Virus record (IMG/VR): IMGVR_UViG_3300042914_002041
Span: 1-27,025 of that record
DNA: 27,025 nt
Reading direction: 5' to 3' (one strand)
Origin: a virus
Made by a program: the position numbers and the translations under genes. The notes beneath the pieces were generated by a model that did no database searches, had not been told where the DNA came from, and was given only the letters and a program-made list of their open reading frames with translations. Shown here one piece after another: positions 1-5,800 of this stretch (positions are counted from its first letter, which is position 1; each line of letters begins with the position of its first letter).

Positions 1-953
1 GGGAGCTTGGTGCGCCGGAGAAGCTCCTGCACCACCGCCGCCTGGTACTGGACTTGCTCGATCCCGATCGTCGCCGGCTGGTGCTTCGCGGCCATGTCCT
101 GGACGAATCGCAGGACGCCGTCGAACGGAGCCCGAATCCGAGCGGCATCGACGACATGGACCACGCCGGCATCGTCCCGAGTCAGGACCACCGCGGAGGT
201 GTAGTCGGCGTCGGTCTTGGTGGAGATCGCGAGGTCCACGCCCATGAACCGCTGGCCGGCGGGCACCGGCGCGGCTCGGAGCCACTCCCGCTTGATCCTC
301 GCGCCCTCGGCATCGACGAACTCGGCGAGGTACTCCTGCCGGAACGCGATCGACGGCAAGGAGCGCCGCGCCTCCTCGATCTCGTCGGGGTGAATGTAGG
401 GGTTGCTCGAGGTCGGCATCTGCCAGCGTTGCCAGTCCGGATCGGCCTCGGCTTGGTCGTACAACACCTTGAAGTAGTTGGAACCCTTGGGGGTCGAGAA
501 GAACCACGCGGACCCGCGGTAGTCGGTGAGGGTCGGCCGGATGGCTTGGGTCCATGCCTCCTCGAGGTAGGCCGACATCGCGGCTTCATCGACGCCGACC
601 CACCCGTACTTCCGGCCGCGGGCCACGGTCGCCGGCTCCCCGAGGGTCCAGTAGTCGATGGCGGTTCCGTTGATCAGCTCGATGCGGGGATACGGGGAGA
701 CGACGGCCCGGCGGATGATCGGGTGGAAGATCTTCCGCTGATCGTTGTATGCCTCCTCGAGGAGCCGATAGGTCGGAGCGAACCATCCGCAACTGAATCC
801 CCGCTCGAGGAGCGGACGGGCCATCAGGATGGCTCCCATGGTGGTCTTCCCGAAGCGTCTCCCGCAGGAGACCACGTTAAACCGTTTAGCCTCGCGGAGT
901 ATCTGGCGCTGGCCGGGATGCGGTCGCGGTAGTACCAGCTCGATGTCGGCCAT
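1..953 (-). CDS. terL: Terminase large subunit (N-terminal 317 residues, runs off window)
   Basis: ATP-driven DNA packaging motor of tailed phages, which docks on the portal and cuts concatemeric DNA. The visible part starts at an ATG (951-953) behind a GAGGG stretch and overlaps the stop of the upstream 40-aa gene. The ATPase domain shows a Walker A, CGRRFGKTT (residues 30-38, Lys36), a Walker B, VGVDEA (119-124, Asp122/Glu123), and the coupling motif FFSTPKG (151-157). A new beta strand, MGVDLA (237-242), probably supplies the first metal-binding Asp (Asp240) of the RNase H-like nuclease. The frame is still open at base 1, so the rest of the nuclease domain lies outside. Terminase small subunit is encoded just upstream. 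The family call is very secure; the exact terminase class is not determined. Confidence 0.97.
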   Translation of the reverse strand, partial: MADIELVLPRPHPGQRQILREAKRFNVVSCGRRFGKTTMGAILMARPLLERGFSCGWFAPTYRLLEEAYNDQRKIFHPIIRRAVVSPYPRIELINGTAIDYWTLGEPATVARGRKYGWVGVDEAAMSAYLEEAWTQAIRPTLTDYRGSAWFFSTPKGSNYFKVLYDQAEADPDWQRWQMPTSSNPYIHPDEIEEARRSLPSIAFRQEYLAEFVDAEGARIKREWLRAAPVPAGQRFMGVDLAISTKTDADYTSAVVLTRDDAGVVHVVDAARIRAPFDGVLRFVQDMAAKHQPATIGIEQVQYQAAVVQELLRRTKL

Positions 954-1075
954 CAGCCCTCGCGCCGATCGAGGGCCTGTTGCATGGCGTCGAGGATCGA
1001 GACCACCCAAGCGCAGAGCAGGACACCGAGCCCGACTCCGAGCGCCAACCAGAGGATGATTCCCCATGCGCTCAT
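953..1075 (-). CDS. 40-aa single-span membrane peptide
   Basis: Small protein with one strong hydrophobic segment (about residues 4-28, Gly/Leu/Val rich) followed by a short charged tail ending DRREG. The ATG at 1075 overlaps the TGA of the terminase small subunit gene (ATGA), and its own stop overlaps the start of terL, so it is translationally embedded between the two terminase genes. No family recognised. A tiny membrane protein in a phage could be a holin-like or accessory lysis peptide, but position beside the terminase gives no support for that. The longer open frame extending upstream in the same phase is an out-of-frame shadow of the terminase small subunit and was not used. Confidence 0.7.
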   Translation of the reverse strand: MSAWGIILWLALGVGLGVLLCAWVVSILDAMQQALDRREG

Positions 1076-1437
1076 TCGGCCACCTCGGGTTCCTTGTCCT
1101 CGAAGCGGACGCGGATCTGGACCGCGCCTCCGTCGGCTCCGGTCTGCTCCTGCCGTGCCGACCAGTCCTGTTTCATCTTGCGCTCGAGCCACCACGCCGC
1201 GGCTTGCCACGAGTCGTCGGCCGCGGTGCGGACCCGCTGGACCATCGCCAGCTCGGCGTCGGCCTCGGCAGCTTTTACGTCGTCCGCAAATTCCGGATAT
1301 CGCACCAGCCATCGACCGAACGTGTCCTGATCGATCCCGCCGGCCCACGAAGCCGCTCGGCGGGTATTGCCGGCGCGGAGCGTCTCGACGATCCTCTGGT
1401 GCCGTTCTGCGTTGTATTTTGGCGGTCGTCCTCCCAT
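1072..1437 (-). CDS. terS: Terminase small subunit-like DNA-binding protein
   Basis: 121 aa. It begins MGGRPPKYNAE, the usual opening of a class of small terminase proteins, and continues with a helix-turn-helix (about residues 12-45: a helix, AASWAGGI as turn region, then TFGRWLVRYPEF). A long helical middle (FADDVKAAEADAELAMVQRV) and AAAWWLERKMKQDW are typical of the oligomerisation region of this family. The protein recognises packaging sites and recruits terminase large subunit, which is encoded 120 bp downstream. The start ATG (1435-1437) shares one base with the stop of the preceding 80-aa gene (TGATG), with a purine-rich GAGGAGG upstream. A transcription factor with a similar HTH is the alternative, but the neighbour makes the terminase role likely. 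Confidence 0.88.
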   Translation of the reverse strand: MGGRPPKYNAERHQRIVETLRAGNTRRAASWAGGIDQDTFGRWLVRYPEFADDVKAAEADAELAMVQRVRTAADDSWQAAAWWLERKMKQDWSARQEQTGADGGAVQIRVRFEDKEPEVAE

Positions 1438-1679
1438 CAGACGTTTTCCTCCTCTTCTTCGCCGTTATTGAAGAACTCGTCCTGAACGTAAAGCTGGGCG
1501 GCTTGGACCATGCCCATTGCCAGGACTGGATCGGCGGTGTTGACGTATCGGGTGTGGCTGGTCATGGCGATCGGGTCGGTGGTGTGGACGACGATATAGG
1601 TGGCAATGCCGTGTTGCATCGCGGCTTTGGCCAATACCAGGAACTGGTCTGCGTAATCGTCGATGTCGTTGTCGGTCAT
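1437..1679 (-). CDS. 80-aa acidic hypothetical protein
   Basis: Unknown protein of 80 residues. It starts with an acidic N-terminus (MTDNDIDDYAD), has a mixed alpha/beta middle with HTTDPIAMTSHTRYV, and ends in a run of five glutamates (NNGEEEEENV). The ATG at 1677-1679 overlaps the TGA of the upstream zinc-ribbon gene (ATGA) and its stop shares a base with the terminase small subunit start, which fixes both ends. A longer in-phase open frame upstream is a shadow of the zinc-ribbon gene. No membrane segment or catalytic motif seen; no function assigned. Confidence 0.75.
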   Translation of the reverse strand: MTDNDIDDYADQFLVLAKAAMQHGIATYIVVHTTDPIAMTSHTRYVNTADPVLAMGMVQAAQLYVQDEFFNNGEEEEENV

Positions 1680-2275
1680 TCGTCGGATGTCGTCCTCTCG
1701 AAGATACGGTCGAGCCGTTTGTTCACCAGCCGCGCGGTATCCCGATACCGCTCGGGACAGGTCGGATGTATGAATGCCATCCGGTTCTCGATCTTCAACA
1801 ACGGTATCCCACCCTGCGGGATCGAGATGCCGGGTTTGTCCTCGCGGGTCGCCCACGTCTTGCCCTTCCACCAGCGGTGCGGGTTGACGTTTTGGTGGAC
1901 CTTCTGGACACCGAGTGGGTTCTGTACCAGGAAGACCACGCAATCGCGAGCGCCGGCGGCTTGCCAATGTTTGCATCGATGCGCGATCCACTGGCAGAGG
2001 GATGTGAGATCGGGGTTCCCGCGGTGCGGTATCCCTCGCCGGTCCGAGTTGAACCGCTCGCGTTGCTCCGGCGATCGTCGGTAGTCCCGCTTCACCAGGC
2101 GATCCATCTTGCGCTTGCAGGTGATGCAGGTTCGGCGAAGGCTATAGCCGGATCGGGTGCGGTTGTTCTTGACTCGGAATACATCGAACGGGCAGAGCTG
2201 GCCGCACCGGATGCAAACCCTCGATGTGAAGACAAGGGGCTCGCGCCCCTTGTCGCTGTTGGGATGTCGTGGCAT
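1676..2275 (-). CDS. Zinc-ribbon protein, possibly nuclease-related
   Basis: 199 aa. The N-terminal part carries two CxxC pairs (Cys21/Cys24 and Cys50/Cys53) separated by a stretch with Phe and Gly in the pattern C-x2-C-x8-F-x11-G-x5-C-x2-C. This pattern is common in phage zinc ribbons that sit in front of HNH or endonuclease VII-like domains. A basic region follows (KRKMDRLVKRDYRR), then a domain with several His, Trp and Arg residues (NPHRWWKGKTW, HPTCPERY) in which no clear HNH motif could be picked out. It starts 3 bp after the preceding gene and overlaps the next by 4 bp. It may be an HNH-type packaging nuclease as often found beside terminase genes, but catalysis is not demonstrated by the sequence. 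Confidence 0.75.
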   Translation of the reverse strand: MPRHPNSDKGREPLVFTSRVCIRCGQLCPFDVFRVKNNRTRSGYSLRRTCITCKRKMDRLVKRDYRRSPEQRERFNSDRRGIPHRGNPDLTSLCQWIAHRCKHWQAAGARDCVVFLVQNPLGVQKVHQNVNPHRWWKGKTWATREDKPGISIPQGGIPLLKIENRMAFIHPTCPERYRDTARLVNKRLDRIFERTTSDE

Positions 2276-2278
2276 GGC

Positions 2279-2512
2279 TTATTTGATTTGGTCGATCCAG
2301 TCGCCGGTCTTCATGAGGTCGCGTTGCGCGTCGGCCAGTTTGCGCTCGGCTTCGGCGATCTTGTCGCGGAGCTTGACCCAGTCGCCGCCGCTCTCGTAGT
2401 CCATGAGCCGGCGGTTGACGCTGGCGTAGAGTCTCGCCATCGACGCCGCGGTCGCTTGCATCTCGAACTCGACGGCCTCGAGTTCCTTCTGAATGTCCGC
2501 CAACGTCTTCAT
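2279..2512 (-). CDS. 77-aa coiled-coil hypothetical protein
   Basis: Almost entirely helical and charged: heptad-like Leu/Ile/Ala spacing runs through LADIQKELEAVEFEMQ and again through KLRDKIAEAERKLADAQRDL. The ATG (2510-2512) overlaps the TGA of the upstream DUF2829-like gene, and the gene ends with TAA 3 bp before the zinc-ribbon gene. No enzymatic motif or membrane segment. It could be a small structural or regulatory coiled-coil partner of one of its neighbours; nothing more can be said. Confidence 0.72.
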   Translation of the reverse strand: MKTLADIQKELEAVEFEMQATAASMARLYASVNRRLMDYESGGDWVKLRDKIAEAERKLADAQRDLMKTGDWIDQIK

Positions 2513-2727
2513 GCCTCAACCTCCCAACCGTCCTCGAGGAGCGCCCACAGGAGCCACTCCTTGTCTTCCGAAACGTCCCGAACGAAAATCGGGGTGCCGT
2601 GCGCGATGATGGTGTAAACGCCGATCTCGTCGTCGCGCCATGCGCTGATCCAGCAATCCTTGGTCCATCGACCATGCCGAATCCGCTTGCCATCCCGCAT
2701 GGCTTGCAGAGCTTCAGATCCACTCAC
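2509..2727 (-). CDS. DUF2829/Tad2-like small protein (second of a tandem pair)
   Basis: 72 aa from a GTG start at 2725-2727. This start overlaps the upstream stop (GTGA) and lies behind a GGGAGG ribosome-binding site; the longer in-phase frame beginning at 2799 would overlap the previous gene by 76 bp and was not chosen. The pattern EALQAMRDGKRIRHGRW near the N-terminus and a Trp-rich C-terminus ending DGWEVEA match the layout of DUF2829 proteins (helix with A-x2-x-G-K-x-V-x-R-x2-W, closing acidic DW-x-V). Members of that family include Tad2, which sequesters the cyclic ADP-ribose signal of the Thoeris defence system. Family membership is inferred from pattern only, and an anti-defence role is a hypothesis. 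Confidence 0.66.
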   Translation of the reverse strand: MSGSEALQAMRDGKRIRHGRWTKDCWISAWRDDEIGVYTIIAHGTPIFVRDVSEDKEWLLWALLEDGWEVEA

Positions 2728-2936
2728 TCCACTACCTCCCAATCGTTCGATCGCCACTGGTGCGCCATGTAGCTGGCGCTCCGACATCGGAGCCGCCATT
2801 CCCTCGAGCCGGCGAATCGAGGGGCCGGACGATCGTCCTCGAGCCGCTCGACCCAGACGTGGTAACCGGATGGCCAGACGTTGCGCCGAACCTTGTATCC
2901 GGCCAACACCGCGGCGAACGCTTCGCGCCCGGTCAT
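2724..2936 (-). CDS. DUF2829/Tad2-like small protein (first of a tandem pair)
   Basis: 70 aa, starting at ATG 2934-2936, which overlaps the stop of the upstream low-GC gene (ATGA). N-terminal MTGREAFAAVLAGYKVRRNVW and C-terminal WRSNDWEVVE reproduce both conserved ends of the DUF2829 fold; the middle holds HVWVERLEDD and a basic, Arg-rich loop. It resembles the protein encoded immediately downstream in both end motifs, so the pair probably arose by duplication and divergence. DUF2829 includes Tad2, a Thoeris inhibitor that binds the signalling nucleotide. Fold assignment is moderately sure; the ligand is unknown. Confidence 0.7.
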   Translation of the reverse strand: MTGREAFAAVLAGYKVRRNVWPSGYHVWVERLEDDRPAPRFAGSREWRLRCRSASYMAHQWRSNDWEVVE

Positions 2937-3259
2937 TCGGGCCTAAGCTTGTGAAAGATATTTTCGGCGAGTTCTCCTCTAGCTACCCAGCAATACTGGG
3001 CGAGATCGAGGACCGATCGTTCTACTGGGTAGTTCCAATAGACCGTCAGAGTGCCTTCATGATCTTCGAGTCCAGCAATGGGCCATCCGTGATGAACATC
3101 GAAGACATCGAACTGCTTGAATATCGGCAAATTGGAATACCGATTCGCAAAATCCAAGAAGAATTGAACCAGCCGCGTATCGGAGGTAAACATCAAGCGA
3201 TTCGCGTCGCAATTCTTGAAGTACTGTTCAAAAATCCCCGAATTAAGATCTGATTTCAC
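2933..3259 (-). CDS. 108-aa hypothetical protein, low GC
   Basis: Unknown protein beginning MKSDLNSGIFEQYFKN. It starts at GTG 3257-3259, which overlaps the TGA of the DUF3310 gene (GTGA) and sits behind a GGGGGAG ribosome-binding site. It is rich in aromatic residues (FEQYFKN, FFLDFANRY, VYWNYPVE) and looks like a small globular cytoplasmic protein. The DNA here is visibly poorer in GC (near 47-48 percent in the stretches counted) than the genes on either side, which suggests recent acquisition. A plus-strand open frame crosses the same DNA but lacks a supported start; overlap with both neighbours favours the minus-strand gene. Confidence 0.72.
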   Translation of the reverse strand: MKSDLNSGIFEQYFKNCDANRLMFTSDTRLVQFFLDFANRYSNLPIFKQFDVFDVHHGWPIAGLEDHEGTLTVYWNYPVERSVLDLAQYCWVARGELAENIFHKLRPE

Positions 3260-3486
3260 TTGGTCTCCCCCATCTTGTCGAGGACCGTCTTATGGGCGTC
3301 GGCCCGAAGCGTCGAGCCGGTGATCGCGAATGTGAGGTACCAGGCGGCCTTGATCAGGTCTTCGCGGCCACCCTTGTCCTTGTACCGGGCGAGGTACTTG
3401 ATGACGTTCCCGAGGGCGAAATCGAGTCCCCAGTCGTCGATCACCTGAATCGCTTGAATGGAACCCTTGCGGTAGTGTTCGCTCAT
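3256..3486 (-). CDS. DUF3310 (SaV-like) phage protein
   Basis: 76 aa. The family signature is clear: HYRKGSIQAIQVIDDWGL, then FALGNVIKYLARYKDKGG, then EDLIKAAWYL. DUF3310 proteins are common in tailed phages, usually near replication or nucleotide genes. The fold resembles helical nucleotide-pyrophosphohydrolase-like proteins, but their role is not settled. The ATG (3484-3486) overlaps the TGA of the upstream 48-aa membrane peptide gene, and the stop overlaps the next gene's GTG. The open frame extending upstream is a shadow. Confidence 0.88.
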   Translation of the reverse strand: MSEHYRKGSIQAIQVIDDWGLDFALGNVIKYLARYKDKGGREDLIKAAWYLTFAITGSTLRADAHKTVLDKMGETK

Positions 3487-3629
3487 CGATCCCACCCGCG
3501 GATCTTGGCCGACTTGTCCAGCCGTTCGTCGTAGCGCTCCGCGGCGTCCATCGCGTAGACAACGCCGACCAAGATGATCAACACGGCAAGCGCCGCGTTC
3601 CCGAGTCGTTCCCAGTTTCGATTGCTCAT
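3483..3629 (-). CDS. 48-aa single-span membrane peptide
   Basis: Small open frame beginning MSNRNWERLGN at ATG 3627-3629. It has one hydrophobic span (about residues 11-26, NAALAVLIILVGVVYA) and a charged C-terminal tail (ERYDERLDKSAKIRGWDR), implying a short N-terminus and a longer soluble tail. It is preceded by AAGGGATAGAAC directly before the ATG, an element shared with other genes here, and its TGA overlaps the DUF3310 start. Function unknown; small membrane peptides in phage early regions often act on host envelope or defence, but nothing here specifies that. Confidence 0.7.
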   Translation of the reverse strand: MSNRNWERLGNAALAVLIILVGVVYAMDAAERYDERLDKSAKIRGWDR

Positions 3630-3643
3630 GTTCTATCCCTTGT

Positions 3644-3668
3644 GGAAAGTCCCCGGCCGGAGCCGGGG
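3644..3668 (-). terminator. Hairpin after the SSB-like gene, probable terminator
   Basis: Perfect 7-bp stem, CCCCGGC (3651-3657) pairing with GCCGGGG (3662-3668), with a 4-nt loop. On the minus strand it is followed by ACTTTCC, a short U-tract. It lies 24-48 bp after the stop of the SSB-like gene and before the 48-aa gene. The U-tract is weak, so termination may be partial. Confidence 0.5.
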
Positions 3669-3691
3669 AACGTCGACGAGATGGCGGCCGC

Positions 3692-4177
3692 CTATTCGGC
3701 GAACGGGTCTTCGATGTCGTCCTCGACCGGAGGCTTGCGGACCGGCTTCGGAGCCGCCTTGGTGGCAAAGGGCTTGACCGCGAGGATCACGTTCATCTCC
3801 TTCCCGCTGTTGGTCTGGATCAGATCGACGGTGACCGACCAAGGCCGGCTCTTCAGGTCGTCGATGTCGAGCCGGGAGAACTCGGCGCTGGTGAGACGCC
3901 GGCCGAGCATCGAGTCCAGAAGCTTGGTGAGCTTGGCCATGTCGTTGCCGTAGTAGGTTTTGGTGAACTGGGTGAAGCGGAACGGGTTGCCGTTGTCGTC
4001 GCCGACCTCGATGGTCTCGAACCGGAACCGGAAGTTGGGCTCGAGCTTGGTGCGATCCTCGAAGCTCGGGCGATCCACCACGTCGACTCCCACCAGCGCA
4101 CACTTGTAGGTGCCGGCCTCGACGTTGGCCCATTGATTGCCGTCGGCGAAGCCGCCGTTTTGAGCGAAAAATCCCAT
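3692..4177 (-). CDS. Putative single-stranded DNA-binding protein
   Basis: 161 aa starting MGFFAQNGGFADGNQW at ATG 4175-4177 behind AAAGGAAAC. The body looks like a beta-barrel protein (alternating strands: GTYKCALVGVDVVDRP, FRFRFETIEVG, WSVTVDLIQT, NVILAVKPF). The C-terminus is proline- and charge-rich and ends in an acidic tip, EDDIEDPFAE, reminiscent of the DDDIPF tip through which bacterial SSB recruits partners. It is a replication gene by context: its own promoter lies upstream and the helicase and primase follow on the far side of the repeat region. Assignment as an SSB or OB-fold protein is inferred from architecture, not from a diagnostic motif. Confidence 0.6.
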   Translation of the reverse strand: MGFFAQNGGFADGNQWANVEAGTYKCALVGVDVVDRPSFEDRTKLEPNFRFRFETIEVGDDNGNPFRFTQFTKTYYGNDMAKLTKLLDSMLGRRLTSAEFSRLDIDDLKSRPWSVTVDLIQTNSGKEMNVILAVKPFATKAAPKPVRKPPVEDDIEDPFAE

Positions 4178-4190
4178 TGTTGTTTCCTTT

Positions 4191-4232
4191 GCGCCATCCG
4201 GCGCGTCTCGATTGGACGCCACGATGGCGTCC
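4191..4232 (-). promoter_or_regulatory. Two hairpins in the 5' leader of the SSB-like gene
   Basis: Two perfect short stems lie between the promoter and the start codon: GGACGCC/GGCGTCC (4214-4220 with 4226-4232) and GCGCC/GGCGC (4191-4195 with 4200-4204). The first is at the expected transcript 5' end; the second abuts the AAAGGAAA ribosome-binding site. Such leaders may stabilise the message or act as a translational operator. Their function is an inference. Confidence 0.5.
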
Positions 4233-4238
4233 GAAACA

Positions 4239-4268
4239 ATACTACAACACGTTATCGAAATAATGCAA
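4239..4268 (-). promoter_or_regulatory. Sigma-70-like promoter with operator-like element, SSB operon
   Basis: Reading the minus strand: -35 TTGCAT (4263-4268), an 18-bp spacer, and -10 TAGTAT (4239-4244). The spacer contains CGATAACGTG, the complement of CACGTTATCG at 4248-4257, a version of the element also found at the two plus-strand promoters. Transcription would start near 4232 and read the SSB-like gene. Confidence 0.55.
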
Positions 4269-4299
4269 CAATTCCGACCATCCTGAAACGGCGCGTACC

Positions 4300-4332
4300 G
4301 GTACCGGAGCCCCTTCGGGGGGCGTAGGTACC
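4300..4332. repeat. Inverted repeat flanked by GGTACC
   Basis: GGTACC at 4300-4305 and 4327-4332 flank a GCCCC/GGGGC stem closed by a TTCG-type loop. It can form a stable hairpin or cruciform on either strand. It lies between the SSB promoter and the iteron-like region and may be a second transcription stop for the helicase operon or part of an origin. Confidence 0.45.
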
Positions 4333-4351
4333 GTGTCGCGCCCAAGGACGG

Positions 4352-4465
4352 AAGGGGGGTCTGGGGGGAAACCAAAAAACCGGTATCAAACCAGTATCGC
4401 GGAAAAGTCCCCGACCCCCCCCGTAGGGGGGGGGAGGGGCAGGGTTGATACCGGTTGATACCGGT
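4352..4465. other. Candidate replication origin with iteron-like repeats
   Basis: Two abutting 10-bp direct repeats TTGATACCGG (4445-4454 and 4455-4464) face an inverted copy CCGGTATCAA (4380-4389) and a degenerate one, CCAGTATCG (4391-4399). Between them are a long C/G hairpin and an A-rich patch (4369-4379), and two G6 tracts (4354-4359, 4363-4368) stand at the left edge. The cluster directly follows the helicase stop codon and sits beside the SSB-like gene. Tandem iterons plus adjacent helicase and primase genes is the arrangement of many plasmid and phage origins. The 4178-4465 interval contains no supported gene. Confidence 0.5.
4401..4439 (-). terminator. GC-rich hairpin with U-tract after the helicase gene
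   Basis: A C8/G8-9 stem with a 3-nt loop (4415-4434), extended by CCCC/GGGG across a small internal mismatch (4409-4412 with 4436-4439). On the minus strand it is followed by ACTTTTCC. It is 30-60 bp past the helicase stop, as expected for a factor-independent terminator, and could also form part of the neighbouring origin-like region. Confidence 0.6.
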
Positions 4466-5797
4466 TCAGAAAATCCCGAGCTTCCAAGCCACCCGCTGGC
4501 CATCCTCGATCCGCTCGACCGACATCGCGGCGTAGAGCTGGTCAAGCTCGGCGATGATCTTGTTCCGGTTGCCCTTCACCAGCTCCACCACCCGGTTTGT
4601 CGAAATCGCCTCAGAATCGCTCAGGACGGCCAGAATCCGATCGGATAGGGCAGAACTGCCAATACCGCCCTTGCGCCCGTGTATGGACAACGTGGACGCC
4701 TCCTTGGCCGTGTCGCGTTCGACAGGCTCGATCCGGAATGAACCGTCGTCCAACGAATCGACGCAGAACGCGATCTCCCCGACCGAATCCTCCTCGAGGT
4801 GCCGGTGCTTCGTGATCCGGAAAACATAGGCTCCGGAATCCTTCTCGATGGCCGCCATGATGTCCGCCTGCGCCGCGATCTCACCCGCCCCGCGGGTCGC
4901 CTCGTGGGCCACCGGAGACCCGGTCCCGCTCTTCCGGTGGTGGTGGAGGCAGACCACCGCGGAGCCGGCGTCCATCATCTCCCGAAAGCATTTGAACAGC
5001 ATGGCCATCTCGGTGTTGCTGTTCTCATCCTTGCCATGGACTCGGACGAAGGTGTCGACCACCACCAGGCGGATCTGCCGGTCGCGGATGTGCTTGACAA
5101 CCTGCGCCAGATGGTCGGGGTCGTCGAGCCGGACGTTCGAGCGCTGGAGGATCGAGAGACGGTCCGGCGGAACCCGCAAACCATCGAGCCGGCGGAAGAA
5201 CGCGGACGGTCCCATCTCCTCGTTTATATAGAGAACCGATATAGGTTTGAGGACGTTCCGAGACGCCAGCCAGCGGTCGCCGGTGACGCATGCGCGGACC
5301 AGATCGACCGCCGCCCAAGTCTTTCCGCCACCCGGCGGAGCGGTGATGAAATGAAGCCCGCCGGCGATCACCAGATCCTCGACCAGCCATTCGGCATCAC
5401 CCGATTCGGCGGCCAGCTCGGCCAAGCGGTCCAGCCCAATGAACTCGAGCGGAGACTTTGCCTGCTCGAGGATGCTCTGGGGAGTCGCGTCCTCGAGGCC
5501 GCCCTCGAGCCACCGGACCCATCCCCGCTGGATCTTGTCGCGGATGTCCCCGACCGACATCGGAGGATCGAGGTATGTCTGATTCCACCATTCCGCGAAC
5601 GCCACCGCGGCGTCGAACGGTACCCGCTTGGCGCGTAGGAATCCGAGGAGCTTGGTGGCGGCGTTGTCCCGACCGCCGAACGGTCCACCGCCCTCGGGGT
5701 GGCGCTCGAACAGGTCGTTCCACTCCCCGCCCTTGCCACCCGGCGAAGCAAAACCAGCGTCATCGTCGTCGACGATGGCGTCGTAATCGATCGGCAT
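4466..5797 (-). CDS. Replicative helicase, PriCT plus RecA-like (AAA_25/RepA type)
   Basis: 443 aa. Residues about 40-100 form a PriCT-like helical domain (GGRDNAATKLLGFLRAK, then AEWWNQTYLDPPMSVGDI). The RecA-like core follows: Walker A APPGGGKT (153-160, Lys159), Walker B IRLVVVDTF (242-250, Asp248) and a His cluster, CLHHHRKS (283-290), typical of hexameric RepA/DnaB-like helicases of the AAA_25 group. The last roughly 70 residues (SDRILAVLSDSEAISTNRVVELVKGN onward) look like a winged helix. It should unwind DNA at the phage origin with the primase encoded immediately upstream. Start ATG 5795-5797 is preceded by AAGGGATAGATA, which carries the TAG stop of the primase. The origin-like repeats start right after its stop. 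Confidence 0.9.
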   Translation of the reverse strand: MPIDYDAIVDDDDAGFASPGGKGGEWNDLFERHPEGGGPFGGRDNAATKLLGFLRAKRVPFDAAVAFAEWWNQTYLDPPMSVGDIRDKIQRGWVRWLEGGLEDATPQSILEQAKSPLEFIGLDRLAELAAESGDAEWLVEDLVIAGGLHFITAPPGGGKTWAAVDLVRACVTGDRWLASRNVLKPISVLYINEEMGPSAFFRRLDGLRVPPDRLSILQRSNVRLDDPDHLAQVVKHIRDRQIRLVVVDTFVRVHGKDENSNTEMAMLFKCFREMMDAGSAVVCLHHHRKSGTGSPVAHEATRGAGEIAAQADIMAAIEKDSGAYVFRITKHRHLEEDSVGEIAFCVDSLDDGSFRIEPVERDTAKEASTLSIHGRKGGIGSSALSDRILAVLSDSEAISTNRVVELVKGNRNKIIAELDQLYAAMSVERIEDGQRVAWKLGIF

Positions 5798-5800
5798 TAT

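Noticed and set aside
54-932. Long plus-strand open frame opposite the terminase gene
   Set aside because: Antisense to clear Walker and nuclease motifs; high GC keeps opposite frames open. No recognisable fold or ribosome-binding site.
2660-3253. Plus-strand 197-codon frame over the low-GC gene
   Set aside because: Its last 100 residues look protein-like, but no start signal exists and the minus-strand gene overlaps both neighbours precisely with a ribosome-binding site.
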